Shown piece after piece: positions 9,501-17,884 of a stretch of DNA of 64,000 nucleotides. The notes beneath the pieces were generated by a model. The model made no database searches. It saw only the letters and a program-made list of their open reading frames with translations, and was not told the origin of the DNA. The DNA comes from Microbulbifer sp. YPW16. GTDB lineage: Bacteria; Pseudomonadota; Gammaproteobacteria; Pseudomonadales; Cellvibrionaceae. A program made the translations under genes and the position numbers. The stretch lies in contig NZ_CP089928.1 in NCBI RefSeq assembly GCF_021290385.1, positions 1 through 64,000 on the forward strand, given 5' to 3'. The stretch's first letter is position 1. Each line of letters opens with the position of its first letter.

Positions 9501-9606
9501 CATGGCTATTGTCATCCTCTGCGGCCTGATCAGTTCCACGGCGTTGAATATGGTAGTGGTGCCGGTGATGTACCAGCGCTTCTTCGCCGGAAAATCCACC
9601 GGCTAA
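6517..9606 (+). CDS. heavy-metal efflux RND transporter (CzcA/CusA family)
   Basis: Protein of 1029 residues with the RND plan: a first helix (LLILAGAALLFVWGTW), porter loops, helices 2-6 around 345-500, a second porter half, and helices 8-12 at the end. Family marks are APVDVFPDLTAPSVTV near the start, MPPEDVERLITFPLETAMNG, and the helix-4 proton-relay segment GALVDDAIIVVENIVRR. The pump would export metal ions from cytoplasm or periplasm at the cost of protons, together with the fusion protein 15 bases upstream and the duct protein. The metal cannot be read from sequence alone; the His-rich partners point to Zn, Co, Cd, Ni or Cu. Last gene of the operon. Confidence 0.9.
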   Translation: MIDRIIQWSLGNRLLILAGAALLFVWGTWTTLKAPVDVFPDLTAPSVTVVAEAHGMPPEDVERLITFPLETAMNGASGVRRVRSNSGIGISVVTVEFEWGMDIYRARQIVSEKLQTVRASLPPDLPSPVLAPVTSIMGEILFIALTSDVHDEMTLKTTADWVVRRRLLAVPGVAQVIPTGGQTRQFQVIATPERLAAYGVTLGQLREAVAAASQNASAGFVTENDQEFLIQGVGRARGLEDIRQAVVTTRDGVPVQVRDLASVETGPAPRRGTGSYRGEAAVVLGIQKQPDVNTLALTKRLDTVIDDIQASLPEGMRIETDAFRQADFINVAVDNLAAALRDGAILVVAIMFAFLFSARATGIALLAIPLSLLVAVLVIRYLGGSINTMTLGGMAIALGALVDDAIIVVENIVRRLRENHALPEAGRRSNVAVVFEATREIEGSIVFATLIIILVFLPLFFLSGVEGRLLEPLGLAYVVALAASLLVAVTVTPVLSLLLLPNSDPVHKDHDTRFISWLKARYRPVLAGAMRYWRSVLAGSTALLLVAIAGLVLAGRGFLPEFNEGSLTISVVTLPGTSLETSDEIGQRVEKILLEQPEVVATARRTGRAELDPHAQQVFASEIDVTLVMQEREKDELLASLRQRFAGIPGTNVVIGQPISHRIDHMLSGTRANIAIKIFGEDLFELRRLGKQVESRVAEIPGAVDVAMEQQSEIPFVAVNFNRPALANYGMTVAEAAESLETAFTGTEVGRILEGQASFDLVVRFPESARDNIDTLRETMLTLDNGARVPFAAIADIRRERGANTISRENVQRKLVVMANVAGRDLISVVEDIRVALGDSISLPTGYHIEYGGQFESAEAAGTRLMLLGALVIVGIFLLLVAAFGNTREAWLVMLNLPLALIGGVLGVWLTDGIVTIAAVIGFITLFGIATRNGVILVDHIGRLQRDGGMALADAIRQGAEERLVPILMTALATAFALVPLALAAGQPGSEIQAPMAIVILCGLISSTALNMVVVPVMYQRFFAGKSTG

Positions 9607-9657
9607 CGCTGCCGGCAGGTTGCTGGCCGGGGCGGTGCAGTGGCCGGCCCGTGCTGG

Positions 9658-10524
9658 CTATGCCAGCGGCAGGTAAATATCGGTCACCATTTCAGCCTCC
9701 GGCACGTCCGGGAAGAAGCTGACCCGCTCGAAAAACAGCGGGAAATCCCGTAATTCTTCGTCCGAGCCGGGCAGCCAGTCGCTGTACAGTGCCCGCACCA
9801 CCCCCTCCAGACCGGAGTCCGGCCCGCAGTGGCGTACCCGCGCACAGCGTCCGCCGGGAATCATATCGGCGTAGATGGCGGTATCGTCGCCATCCACCGG
9901 GCCACGGGTCTCCGCGCAGAGACTGAAACGATACTCCGCTGCCGGGGTGGCGGAGGGGTCGTCAAAGACCAGGTTGAAAGTACGGCTCTTCGCCGGCGAC
10001 AGCCCGTGCAGCCGTCGCCAGGCGATAAACTTGCGGATGGTATCGCCCAGCAACTGTGGCGGGCCGACGTGGTCGAGTCGTGCTACCAGTACCTGCGCAA
10101 ACTGCACCAACTCAACTGTCGGCGATTGGTTAATGTTATTCACGATAGGAACCTCGCGGCTTGTGGTCTGCTGATCCTGCCCTTCCAGCCATGCCCAGTC
10201 CGGCTGTGTCCTGAATTTGGTGGGGCCGCTGCCGGAAAGTCGCTGGAATGCTCGGGAGAATGCCTCAGTGCTGCCGTAGCCCGCGGCAAGGGCAATGTCG
10301 GTGACTGACAGGGCAGGGCGGTACGCCAGCTGCCAGGCGGCCCGGCGCAGGCGCAGGCGGCTGATGTAGCGGGCCAGGGTAATGCCCTGGCTGGCAGAGA
10401 AGCAGCGGTGCAGGTGGTACTTCGAGAAGTGGGCCACACGGCTCAGCTGGACCAGGCCCAGGTCGCCGTCCAGGTTGGCATCAATATATGCCCTTAACTT
10501 TTCGATCCTGTTCCTGGTATTCAA
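9658..10524 (-). CDS. AraC-family regulator with GyrI-like ligand-binding domain
   Basis: Two parts: an AraC/XylS DNA-binding domain at the N-terminus (IEKLRAYIDANLDGDLGL, FSKYHLHRCFSASQGITLARYI, ALAAGYGSTEAFSRAFQRLSG) and a GyrI-like small-molecule-binding domain from about residue 125 (VELVQFAQVLVARLDHVGP to the C-terminus). This is the Rob/SoxS-related layout of multidrug-type activators. I chose the TTG at 10524 because GGGGAGG lies six bases upstream; a GTG at 10560 in the same frame has no such site. It converges with the metal pump gene. Targets are not evident. Confidence 0.85.
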   Translation of the reverse strand: MNTRNRIEKLRAYIDANLDGDLGLVQLSRVAHFSKYHLHRCFSASQGITLARYISRLRLRRAAWQLAYRPALSVTDIALAAGYGSTEAFSRAFQRLSGSGPTKFRTQPDWAWLEGQDQQTTSREVPIVNNINQSPTVELVQFAQVLVARLDHVGPPQLLGDTIRKFIAWRRLHGLSPAKSRTFNLVFDDPSATPAAEYRFSLCAETRGPVDGDDTAIYADMIPGGRCARVRHCGPDSGLEGVVRALYSDWLPGSDEELRDFPLFFERVSFFPDVPEAEMVTDIYLPLA

Positions 10525-10761
10525 GCAATGCCTCCCCGTTCCCCCGGATTGAATGGGCACATCATAACTCGCGACCCGGTAGTGGAGCCTGATCCATCTT
10601 GCGCATCCGGGCAGTTATGGGGAGGAATTCGGTTGAGTTGACTCGGGAGAGGGGTCGTTAGTGGCGAGCAGGGGGAGAGCGCCAGTAAGATGCCCGCGCC
10701 TCGCAGCCCCGCACTGGTGCCGGTGGCACAAGGGGGTAGTGGGCCGCGAGCGGGGCATAAA

Positions 10762-10787
10762 AAAAGCAAAGCGAATGCTTTGCTTTT
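10762..10787 (-). terminator. intrinsic terminator of the cold-shock gene
   Basis: AAAAGCAAAGC (10762-10772) pairs perfectly with GCTTTGCTTTT (10777-10787) around GAAT. On the minus strand the hairpin is followed by a T run, and it lies 65 bases past the cold-shock stop codon. The rest of 10561-10851 shows no gene. Confidence 0.75.
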
Positions 10788-10851
10788 AACGGCGCATATT
10801 GCGCCTTCAGGTACCGCCGCGCAGGCCGGGCCCGCGCGCCGGAGATCGGGT

Positions 10852-11061
10852 TTAGATAACCACGATGTTCTCAGCCTGCAGGCCTTTCGGGCCCTTGGTG
10901 ACGTTGAACTCTACCTGCTGGCCGTCGGCCAGGGTCTTGAAACCAGAGTCGGAAATGGCGCTGTAGTGGGCGAATACGTCGGGACCGGACTCCTGCTGGA
11001 TGAAACCGAAGCCCTTGGATTCGTCAAACCACTTCACGGTGCCTTTTACTGCGTTAGACAT
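10852..11061 (-). CDS. cold-shock-domain protein (CspA family)
   Basis: Protein of 69 residues, the full family length. The RNA-binding motifs are KGFGFI (16-21, RNP1) and VFAHYSAI (29-36, RNP2), with the start [12 protein letters not shown] and the end LQAENIVVI. It binds single-stranded nucleic acid and melts RNA structure. It is monocistronic, with its own terminator downstream. Whether it is cold-induced is unknown; family members often have other roles. Confidence 0.95.
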   Translation of the reverse strand: MSNAVKGTVKWFDESKGFGFIQQESGPDVFAHYSAISDSGFKTLADGQQVEFNVTKGPKGLQAENIVVI

Positions 11062-11410
11062 AATATAAGTCCTATAGAAAACATGAAAATTACGACCCGT
11101 AAGGATCGGGAGCGCCGGAAAATTGGCTGATATTGCGGTACTACAGAACGAGTATTATGACTAATGCTTCGAAACCGGAGGGAGTCAACAGGAGCTGATT
11201 TTCTAGCTGCCCCCAGTGTATAGGTGCTGCCCAGTAAGTCAACAACTCTTTTTCAGGGCCACCAGGGAAGGGAGGGCAGAAGAAAGGGGCGCCGTGCAAC
11301 AGGTGGCAGCTGGACAATCCCGGGTTAACGGCGGTGGTCGCGGAACTGTACGGTATTGGGGGCAGGCTGTACCAGTAAAGAGACGGGCGGGGCGGGGCCC
11401 CGCCACCCGT
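11062..11410. other. gap between cold-shock gene and YceI gene
   Basis: About 350 bases without a gene. The right-hand side downstream of the YceI stop carries GC-rich short inverted stretches (GGGCGGGGCGGGGCCCCGCC near 11388-11407) that could end the YceI transcript. The left-hand side, 11062-11150, is AT-richer and is the likely promoter and leader of the cold-shock gene. I see no defined element. Confidence 0.4.
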
Positions 11411-11998
11411 TTACTCCCTGTCCAGCACCAGCTGGAAGGTGACGGGTACTACCGTGCTGATGGCGTCAAGGCCAGCGACCTCGCGCAGCTTTTCAATTCC
11501 CTGCACCAGCTCGTAGTTGCCGGCGTTGACAATGATGGGCTCCGACGTAGATACCATGACGCGGCCATTCTCCAGGCCTGTCACCTGCACCATGGCAGGC
11601 TCAGTCTGCTTGCTGCCGGCGAGTGACAGTTCCATCTCCAGCTCGGCAGCATAGGTTTGCCCTGCCTGGAGCCTGGCGAGTTTGTCGCTGTCGATCTGCG
11701 CCGATACGGTGGCAGTCGGAAAGCGTTCTGTATTGAACAGCATGGACTGCATCCGCTGGTTGCGAATCGGCACCCCGGTTTCAACGCTGGCGAGCCCGAT
11801 ACTGATGTTTGCCTGGCCGGAATCCTCGATACCACCGGTGATGTTGCTGAGCTTGTGCGTTTCTGCAAACGTGGTTTTCTTGACCGACATAAAGCTGATT
11901 TCTGATTGGTCGGTAACAACATTCCAGTCGGCAAAGGCAGCCTGCGACAGGCCCCCGAGTGAAGCAGCAAGTACGGCAATAAGTTGCTTGATTTGCAT
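11411..11998 (-). CDS. exported YceI-family lipid-binding-like protein
   Basis: Protein of 195 residues. The signal peptide MQIKQLIAVLAASLGGLSQAAFA is followed directly by the lipocalin-like YceI fold (WNVVTDQSEISFMSVKK, ETHKLSNITGGI, ASVETGVPIRNQRMQSMLF, ending PVTFQLVLDRE). YceI proteins bind polyisoprenoid or amphipathic molecules in the periplasm. The gene stands alone. The family is clear, the ligand is not known. Confidence 0.88.
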   Translation of the reverse strand: MQIKQLIAVLAASLGGLSQAAFADWNVVTDQSEISFMSVKKTTFAETHKLSNITGGIEDSGQANISIGLASVETGVPIRNQRMQSMLFNTERFPTATVSAQIDSDKLARLQAGQTYAAELEMELSLAGSKQTEPAMVQVTGLENGRVMVSTSEPIIVNAGNYELVQGIEKLREVAGLDAISTVVPVTFQLVLDRE

Positions 11999-12369
11999 GA
12001 AAGCTCCTGCGGTTATGAATGGCGGAAAGTTCCGGATTTGATCGCCTGTTATTTAAACGGTTCCGGGCTGGCTGAAGACAATATCCAAACCGCTCCGGCA
12101 AGGCAAAACAGTGTTTGTAACCGGGCTGATCTTCCGGTCCCGCGCAACGCTTGTCAACGTCCCGGTCGGCAGTAAATGAAAAGTGGTGTGAAAGGTTGCG
12201 GAATTTGCGGCACCTACCCTGTCCCGGTGGGCCAGTGCGGATTTTTATTGGTTACCGGGGCAAATGCCCCCGGGCAGCAGGGAAAAATACACGCATGCGG
12301 TTGAGCCGGAAAGCGGCCCGGCCACGCGGGTATTATCCGGGGAAGCGGCCGCCTGGCTGCGGGTGACGG
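11999..12369. other. gap without recognisable gene
   Basis: This 370-base stretch lies upstream of the YceI gene and downstream of the muramidase fusion gene. No convincing open frame, tRNA or array is visible. The promoter of the YceI gene must lie in 12000-12110, where the sequence is AT-richer. Confidence 0.4.
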
Positions 12370-13683
12370 TCAACAAACCAGGAGCAGCGACCCATTCTTG
12401 AGCTTGTCCACCAGTCCGGGAGCCACTGCGTGCTCCACAGCGGGGCAGCCCCAGGAGCGTCCACAGCGGCCGTGGCGCCGGACCCAGTCGTCACCTGCGT
12501 AGTGAGTACCGTGGAAAACGATGGCGCGCTTGAATACATTGTTGTTGCTCGGCTCCAGTCCCTCCAGCCGCAGGGATTTACCGTAACGCCCGCGGTATTC
12601 ATTCAGGGTCCGGCAGAGCCCCAGTGAACTCATATGGGAATCGGGCCGGTTGGAAAATTCCGTGGCGATTCCATCATGATTGGGGTCGCTGCCCTTGCCG
12701 TGGGTGACATGGAAGCGCTCGACCTTCCTGGCGACCCGATCAAAGACATACAGGCGTTTGTTACGGGAGTGTTCGCGGATCTTGAAAATCGCCCAGTAGC
12801 GGGGGTTGGAGGTGGGATGGTGCTTGCTCTGCCAGTTGATCATCTTGCTGATATCGTCCCGTGGCACACCGACCTGGTCGGCCAGGGTGTAGAGACCGTC
12901 ACCAATGGGTTCGTCCGGCACGGACTCCGGCGATCTTTCGTCCACGGAATCGGTCTCGATCAGTGTGCGCAGCCGGTTGGCGCGGTTCTTCCAGCCCCGC
13001 AGGAAAACTCGCTGTGAGGGCCGCTTTTTTACAATGGCTTCAAACCGCCTGATATTCCGGTCGATGAAGGCGGGGATAAATTCGTCATCGGCGACCCTGT
13101 TGATTGCCTCCAGGGTGCCGGCATCCATTTTCTTTGACTCTGGAATATCCAGCACGTCCTGGCACAGCCTGGCGGCCGTGCCCGTCCCGCAGAGCACGCC
13201 CATGTCGAACAGGGCGGTGGCGATGCTCTGGTCGACGACATGGTCGAGGTTCAGCACATCCCAGTAGTTGCGCTTGTAAATATCCCTGATGGTCTCATAA
13301 CTCAGGTTTTTGACCTCGGCCTTGCCTACGTCCCTGCCCAGGTAGGCGGACAGGGTGCCAATGGTGATGCCCTTGTTGGTGGCGCCGCCGCGGTCCGCAG
13401 GGTGGTCGACATAGCCGCCCTCGTTCTTCAGGGTGAAGACCAGCGCATGCTCAATACTTGCGCCCTGGTCCTCGATGATGTCCTCGACCTCGTCGGTCTT
13501 TTCCGCGGGCTCCTCTGGTTCGGGCTTCTCTACCGCTGGGCGGTCGAATGCCAGTGCCTCGACTTTCTGGATGGCGGTCAGGGTCAGGGGGCCCACAATG
13601 CCGTCAATTTTGCCCTCATAGAGGTCCATGGCCTTCAGCGCGAGCTGCAGCAGGCCGGCGTTGTTTTTGGAGAAGATAGTCAT
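12370..13683 (-). CDS. GH108 muramidase fused to a YkuD_2 L,D-transpeptidase-like domain
   Basis: Protein of 437 residues from ATG 13683 (a GTG at 13743 is also in frame). Domains in order: a peptidoglycan-binding-1-like motif (LLQLALKAMDLYEGKIDGIVG, then PLTLTAIQKVEAL, 8-43); an acidic linker (PEPEEPAEKTDEVEDIIED); a GH108 lysozyme domain (about 80-250) with the catalytic Glu in KNEGGYVDHPADRGG and the later VFLRGWKNRANRL; a short spacer resembling LysM (GLYTLADQVGVPRDDISKMI); and a C-terminal YkuD_2 domain with SSLGLCR, LRLEGLEPSN, IVFHGTHY and the active-site GRSWGCPAV. No signal peptide is visible, so export would need another route. One protein would cut glycan strands and also carry the fold of a peptide cross-linking or peptide-cutting enzyme. 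Confidence 0.8.
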   Translation of the reverse strand: MTIFSKNNAGLLQLALKAMDLYEGKIDGIVGPLTLTAIQKVEALAFDRPAVEKPEPEEPAEKTDEVEDIIEDQGASIEHALVFTLKNEGGYVDHPADRGGATNKGITIGTLSAYLGRDVGKAEVKNLSYETIRDIYKRNYWDVLNLDHVVDQSIATALFDMGVLCGTGTAARLCQDVLDIPESKKMDAGTLEAINRVADDEFIPAFIDRNIRRFEAIVKKRPSQRVFLRGWKNRANRLRTLIETDSVDERSPESVPDEPIGDGLYTLADQVGVPRDDISKMINWQSKHHPTSNPRYWAIFKIREHSRNKRLYVFDRVARKVERFHVTHGKGSDPNHDGIATEFSNRPDSHMSSLGLCRTLNEYRGRYGKSLRLEGLEPSNNNVFKRAIVFHGTHYAGDDWVRRHGRCGRSWGCPAVEHAVAPGLVDKLKNGSLLLVC

Positions 13684-13847
13684 CTCGTTCCGGTTTTCAG
13701 GTGCCGTGTCCCTAAGGATGGATTCCGGGTGAGATTTTTCCACATGACATGTCGCTTCGCGGGGGCGAGGCGAGGAACAGGGCGAATGGCCTTCGGGGAA
13801 ATGGTGACCCGTGGGCGTACCGGGTGGGGAATTTTAGGCAAAAAGTA

Positions 13848-13876
13848 AGGGCAGCCGCGCTGGACGCGGCTGCCCT
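13848..13876 (-). terminator. intrinsic terminator of ahpF
   Basis: Perfect 12-base arms AGGGCAGCCGCG (13848-13859) and CGCGGCTGCCCT (13865-13876) around CTGGA. On the minus strand TTACTTTTT follows. It starts 15 bases after the ahpF stop codon. Confidence 0.8.
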
Positions 13877-13891
13877 ATTGATGGCTGCGGG

Positions 13892-15499
13892 TTATGCGCT
13901 TTGCGCCAGCTGCTCCGGTTCGGCGCTCTCAGCGGCCTCCGACCCGTCCTCTTCTTCGGAATGGCGAATCAGGTAGTCAAAGGCACCCAGTGCCGCGGTG
14001 GCGCCCTGGCCCATGGAGATCACAATCTGCTTGTAGGGCACGGTGGTGGCGTCGCCGGCGGCGAATACCCCGGGCATCGAGGTGGTGCCGCGATCGTCGA
14101 CCTCGATTTCACCCACGCGGTTCATGGCGACGTCACTGCCGCGCAGGAACTCGGTATTGGGCACCAGGCCGATCTGCACGAATACACCCGCCAGCTCCAG
14201 GTCCACGCTGTCTCCGCTCACGCGGTCGGTGTAGCGCAGGCCATTGACCTTGTTGCCATCACCGAGGATCTCGGTGGTCTGGGCGTTCATGATGATATCC
14301 ACGTTGCCCATCGAGCGCGCCTTGCGTACCAGCACGTCGTCGGCGCGCAGGGTATCGGCGAATTCCAGCACGGTGACATGCTTGACGATACCCGCCAGGT
14401 CGATGGCCGCCTCGATACCGGAGTTACCGCCACCGATCACCGCCACATGCCTGCCCTTGAAGAAGGGGCCGTCACAGTGCGGGCAGTAGGCCACGCCTTT
14501 GGTGCGGTACTCGGCCTCGCCGGGCACACCCAGCTCGCGCCAGCGGGCACCGGTGGCCAGTATCACCGAGCGGCTCGCCAGGGTGGCACCGCTCTGCAGT
14601 TCCAGCTCCAGCATCTTATTGCGCTGGATGGCGGCGGCGCGCTGCTCGGTAATGATGTCCACTCCGTATTCCTTCACATGCTGCTCGAGGCCCGCAGACA
14701 GTTTCGGGCCCTCGGTGTAGGGCACGGAGATAAAGTTCTCGATACCCACGGTATCCATGACCTGGCCGCCAAAGCGCTCGGCCACCAGGCCGGTGCGGAT
14801 GCCCTTGCGGGCAGCGTAAATGGCTGCCGCGGCACCGGCCGGGCCGCCGCCCACGACCAGCACATCGTAAGGCTCGCGCTGGTTCAGTTCGGCGGCCTTG
14901 CGCTCGGCGGCGCCGGTGTCGATCTTGTCGACGATTTCCTGCAGGGTCATGCGGCCCTGGGCAAAGTGCTCTCCGTTCAGGTAAACCGAAGGCACCGCCA
15001 TGACATTGCGCTGCTCCACTTCATCCTGGAACAGTGCGCCGTCGATCATCTCGTGGGTGATGTTCGGGTTCAGGGTCGCCATCAGGTTCAGGGCCTGCAC
15101 CACATCCGGGCAGTTCTGGCACGACAGCGAAATATAGGTTTCAAAGTGGAACTCGCCTTGCAGCTGGCGAATCTGCTCCAGCACCTGCGGGTCGGCCTTG
15201 GAAGGGTGGCCGCCGGCCTGCAGCAGGGCGAGCACCAGCGAGGTGAATTCGTGGCCCAGGGGAATGCCGGCAAAGCTTACCCGGGGCTCTTCGCCCGCCG
15301 GGCCCACGGCCATGCTGGGCGTGCGTTTGCCATTGCCTGCGCTGGCCTCGATCTTCTGCGAGAGGCCGGCAATTTCGTTCGCCAGCTGTTCCAGCTCGGC
15401 GGACTTGGGGGAGTCGTCACCGGACACACGCACCTCGATCGGATTGACGATATTCTGCAGGTAGGTGTCCAGCTGTTTTTTCAGGTTTGCATCCAACAT
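13892..15499 (-). CDS. ahpF: alkyl hydroperoxide reductase subunit F
   Basis: Protein of 535 residues from ATG 15499, with AGGA just upstream. The N-terminal tandem thioredoxin-like domain carries the redox pair CQNC (about 128-131). The C-terminal part is an NADH-dependent thioredoxin-reductase-like flavoenzyme: [10 protein letters not shown] for FAD, CPHC as the second redox centre, and [10 protein letters not shown] for NADH. It passes electrons from NADH to AhpC, which reduces peroxides. It lies 200 bases downstream of ahpC in the same direction, separated by a REP-like hairpin pair. Confidence 0.95.
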   Translation of the reverse strand: MLDANLKKQLDTYLQNIVNPIEVRVSGDDSPKSAELEQLANEIAGLSQKIEASAGNGKRTPSMAVGPAGEEPRVSFAGIPLGHEFTSLVLALLQAGGHPSKADPQVLEQIRQLQGEFHFETYISLSCQNCPDVVQALNLMATLNPNITHEMIDGALFQDEVEQRNVMAVPSVYLNGEHFAQGRMTLQEIVDKIDTGAAERKAAELNQREPYDVLVVGGGPAGAAAAIYAARKGIRTGLVAERFGGQVMDTVGIENFISVPYTEGPKLSAGLEQHVKEYGVDIITEQRAAAIQRNKMLELELQSGATLASRSVILATGARWRELGVPGEAEYRTKGVAYCPHCDGPFFKGRHVAVIGGGNSGIEAAIDLAGIVKHVTVLEFADTLRADDVLVRKARSMGNVDIIMNAQTTEILGDGNKVNGLRYTDRVSGDSVDLELAGVFVQIGLVPNTEFLRGSDVAMNRVGEIEVDDRGTTSMPGVFAAGDATTVPYKQIVISMGQGATAALGAFDYLIRHSEEEDGSEAAESAEPEQLAQSA

Positions 15500-15583
15500 C
15501 GGTGTGTCCTGTGTGTATTCGTTCAAAAAGGGCCCGCGGGGGGCGGGCCAAGTTTGGGGTTGGTCCCTCGGGGAGAGGGGAGG

Positions 15584-15651
15584 TGCGGGAGCCAGCCCGC
15601 CGTCGCAGTCCCGGAGGCTCTGTGGGCCTCGCCGGCAGGCGGGCTCCCGCA
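15584..15651. repeat. REP-like inverted pair between ahpC and ahpF
   Basis: The arms TGCGGGAGCCAGCCCGCC (15584-15601) and GGCAGGCGGGCTCCCGCA (15634-15651) face each other with few mismatches and form a large hairpin. Each arm resembles gammaproteobacterial REP elements of the TGCGGGAGC...GGCGA type. In this place it could partly stop or protect the ahpC transcript and set the AhpC to AhpF ratio; that is an inference. Confidence 0.55.
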
Positions 15652-15701
15652 TGCTTGCCCCGCTTGATCCCGGCCGGGGCCGGAATCAATTGGGAAGTTG
15701 C

Positions 15702-16268
15702 TTAGATCTTGCCAACCAGGTCCAGGGACGGGGCCAGGGTTTCCTCGCCTTCCTTCCACTTGGCCGGGCAGACTTCACCCGGGTGCGCGGCGATGTACTG
15801 GGCGGCCTTGATCTTGCGCAGCAGCTCGCTGGCGTCGCGGCCGATACCGCCGGCAGTGATTTCCACCAGCTGGATCTTGCCTTCCGGGTCGATCACGAAG
15901 GTACCGCGGTCGGCGATGCCTTCCTCCTCGATCATCACACCGAAGTTGCGGGTGATGGTGCCGGTGGGGTCACCGATCATCGGGAACTGGATCTTGCCGA
16001 TGGTTTCGGAAGTGTCGTGCCATGCCTTGTGGGTGAAGTGGGTGTCGGTGGATACGGAGTAGATCTCCACGCCCAGCTTCTTGAACTCGTCGTAGTTGTC
16101 AGCCAGGTCGCCCAGCTCGGTGGGACAGACGAAGGTGAAGTCGGCCGGGTAGAAGAAGAACACAGCCCACTTGCCTTTAACGTCGGCGTCGCTGATGTCG
16201 AAGAAGTCACCAGCCTGGTAAGCCTTGGCCTGGAAGGGTTTCAGTTCGGATTCGATGTAACGGGACAT
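15702..16268 (-). CDS. ahpC: alkyl hydroperoxide reductase subunit C (2-Cys peroxiredoxin)
   Basis: Protein of 188 residues from ATG 16268. The peroxidatic Cys is in [10 protein letters not shown] and the resolving Cys in GEVCPAKW, as in typical AhpC; the end [14 protein letters not shown] is also typical. It reduces hydrogen peroxide and organic peroxides in the cytoplasm and is recycled by AhpF. Upstream, ATAAAAATAATCTAT at 16349-16363 resembles one half of an OxyR site (ATAG-N7-CTAT), but a well-spaced second half is not clear, so OxyR control is only a suggestion. Confidence 0.95.
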   Translation of the reverse strand: MSRYIESELKPFQAKAYQAGDFFDISDADVKGKWAVFFFYPADFTFVCPTELGDLADNYDEFKKLGVEIYSVSTDTHFTHKAWHDTSETIGKIQFPMIGDPTGTITRNFGVMIEEEGIADRGTFVIDPEGKIQLVEITAGGIGRDASELLRKIKAAQYIAAHPGEVCPAKWKEGEETLAPSLDLVGKI

Positions 16269-16549
16269 ATTGTCGTCTCCTCGTTGCAAGTGAATGTTGC
16301 GGTCTGTTTGTCTGGAACGAGGTAAATACTATGGGTTGCAGCCCATCAATAAAAATAATCTATTTAAATGGCTCTGATAGGCTGGTCTAATCAATGTCGG
16401 CTGGTTAATAGTTGGTCAGTTGCGGCAGGTTAACGGTGTGGTGTGGCCGGCCGGCCCTGTGGGATACTGGCGCGTGACCATCCCGTCCGTTTTGTTCGGT
16501 CCGGGTGAAGTGTTCCCAGAAATTACCCAACAGGAGCCGCCCAGGGCCC

Positions 16550-17884
16550 ATGCGACTGATCCGCTTACTGAAAAACGACCTGGCCCGGGAGTCCGCCGAA
16601 TGGGTGGACGACGGGCTGATCAGCCGGGACCAGGCGGAGGCAATCTGTGGCCGCTATGGCGTGGACTATGAACAGGCCCGGCACCGCAGCTTTGGCTACA
16701 ACGTGCTGGTGGGGCTGGGCTTCCTGTTTATTGGCCTCGCGCTGATCACATTACTGGGGGCCAACTGGGACAATATCCCGCGGGCGGTGCGCATGTGGGG
16801 CCTGATCGGCCTGACCGTGGGCACCCAGGGGATGGGGCTGAAGCGCTACCTCTCCGGTGACTCCGGCGGCGGGATCGGGCTGTTCCTGCTGGGCAACCTG
16901 TTCTTCGGGGCCTCGATCATCCTTATCGCCCAGATCTATCACCTGGGCGAGTATATGCCCGACGGCATTTTCTGGTGGGCACTGGGGTGTTTGCCGTTCG
17001 CGTTGCTCACCCGCAATCCGTGGCTGGCCATGCAGGCGGGCCTGTTGGGCCTGTTGTGGTTCTTTATGGATGTGAGTTTCGGCTTTTATCCCGCCCTGTT
17101 CCCCCTGTTTATCATCGCCATGCTGTATGTGCTGTTGCGCGGCCCGCAGAGCGTGCTGTTGTTGTTGCTGGTGATTGCCAGTGCCGGATTCTGGATCGAG
17201 TATTCGCTGGCGGCGCTGTGGCGTGACGAGAGCACTTTCTACCTGTTTGACCTGCATGCGGAAAACCTGGCGGTGGCCGCGGCCATGTTCCTGCTGCTGT
17301 CGGTTTTCAGTCAGTGGCTGTCCGGACGGGAAAGCAATGTGGCCCGCGATTACGCCGCGGTGATTTCGGTGTGGTGCCTGCGTTTCGCGGTGCTTTCCCT
17401 GCTGGTGCTGGGGTTTGCCGGGCCCTGGGAGGAACTGCTGGATGCCGGCTGGCAGCACCGGCTGGGCATGTGGCTGGTATTGCTCCTGTTCGCCGTGGCT
17501 ACCGTGTGGCTGGGTCGCAGGGCAGGGCGCAGGGTGTTCCCGGCAGTGCTGCTGGCGGCCCTGTGGCTGGTAGTGCTGGCGGTCTCGACAGTGCGTAACG
17601 AGGACTATGCCGTTTACTTCCAGGTGGCTGCCAACTTCCTGATGATCGGTTTCGGTATCTGGCTGGTGGTGCGGGGGATTCACAGTGGTATTTCCCACTA
17701 CTTCTTCCTCGGCGTGGCCGCCATCCTGGTGACTGCCTTCCTGCGCTATATCGACCTGATCGGTGATTACATTGGTGGTGCGGTAATGTTTGCCCTGTTC
17801 GCACTGCTGTTGCTGGGGGCGGCCCGCTACTGGAAGCACTACCAGGCGGCACTGGATGAAACCGACCGGGAGAAGCGCCCATGA
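16550..17884 (+). CDS. DUF2157 polytopic membrane protein
   Basis: Protein of 444 residues from ATG 16550. The soluble N-terminus MRLIRLLKNDLARESAEWVD and the motif ISRDQAEAICGRYGVDYEQ are the DUF2157 signature. About twelve hydrophobic helices follow, rich in Leu, Val and Trp. The stop overlaps the next start by four bases (ATGA at 17881-17884), so it is coupled to the GDYxxLxY protein. This pairing is often seen in bacteria, but the joint function is not known. Confidence 0.85.
   Translation: MRLIRLLKNDLARESAEWVDDGLISRDQAEAICGRYGVDYEQARHRSFGYNVLVGLGFLFIGLALITLLGANWDNIPRAVRMWGLIGLTVGTQGMGLKRYLSGDSGGGIGLFLLGNLFFGASIILIAQIYHLGEYMPDGIFWWALGCLPFALLTRNPWLAMQAGLLGLLWFFMDVSFGFYPALFPLFIIAMLYVLLRGPQSVLLLLLVIASAGFWIEYSLAALWRDESTFYLFDLHAENLAVAAAMFLLLSVFSQWLSGRESNVARDYAAVISVWCLRFAVLSLLVLGFAGPWEELLDAGWQHRLGMWLVLLLFAVATVWLGRRAGRRVFPAVLLAALWLVVLAVSTVRNEDYAVYFQVAANFLMIGFGIWLVVRGIHSGISHYFFLGVAAILVTAFLRYIDLIGDYIGGAVMFALFALLLLGAARYWKHYQAALDETDREKRP

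Noticed and set aside
13901..15667. 588-residue open frame on the plus strand opposite ahpF
   Set aside because: It is the antisense shadow of a clear ahpF gene in GC-rich DNA; it has no domain, no ribosome-binding site and a low-complexity His/Gly/Gln composition.
16349..16363. OxyR half-site upstream of ahpC
   Set aside because: One half fits loosely, but the second half with 7-base spacing is missing; kept only as a remark in the ahpC entry.
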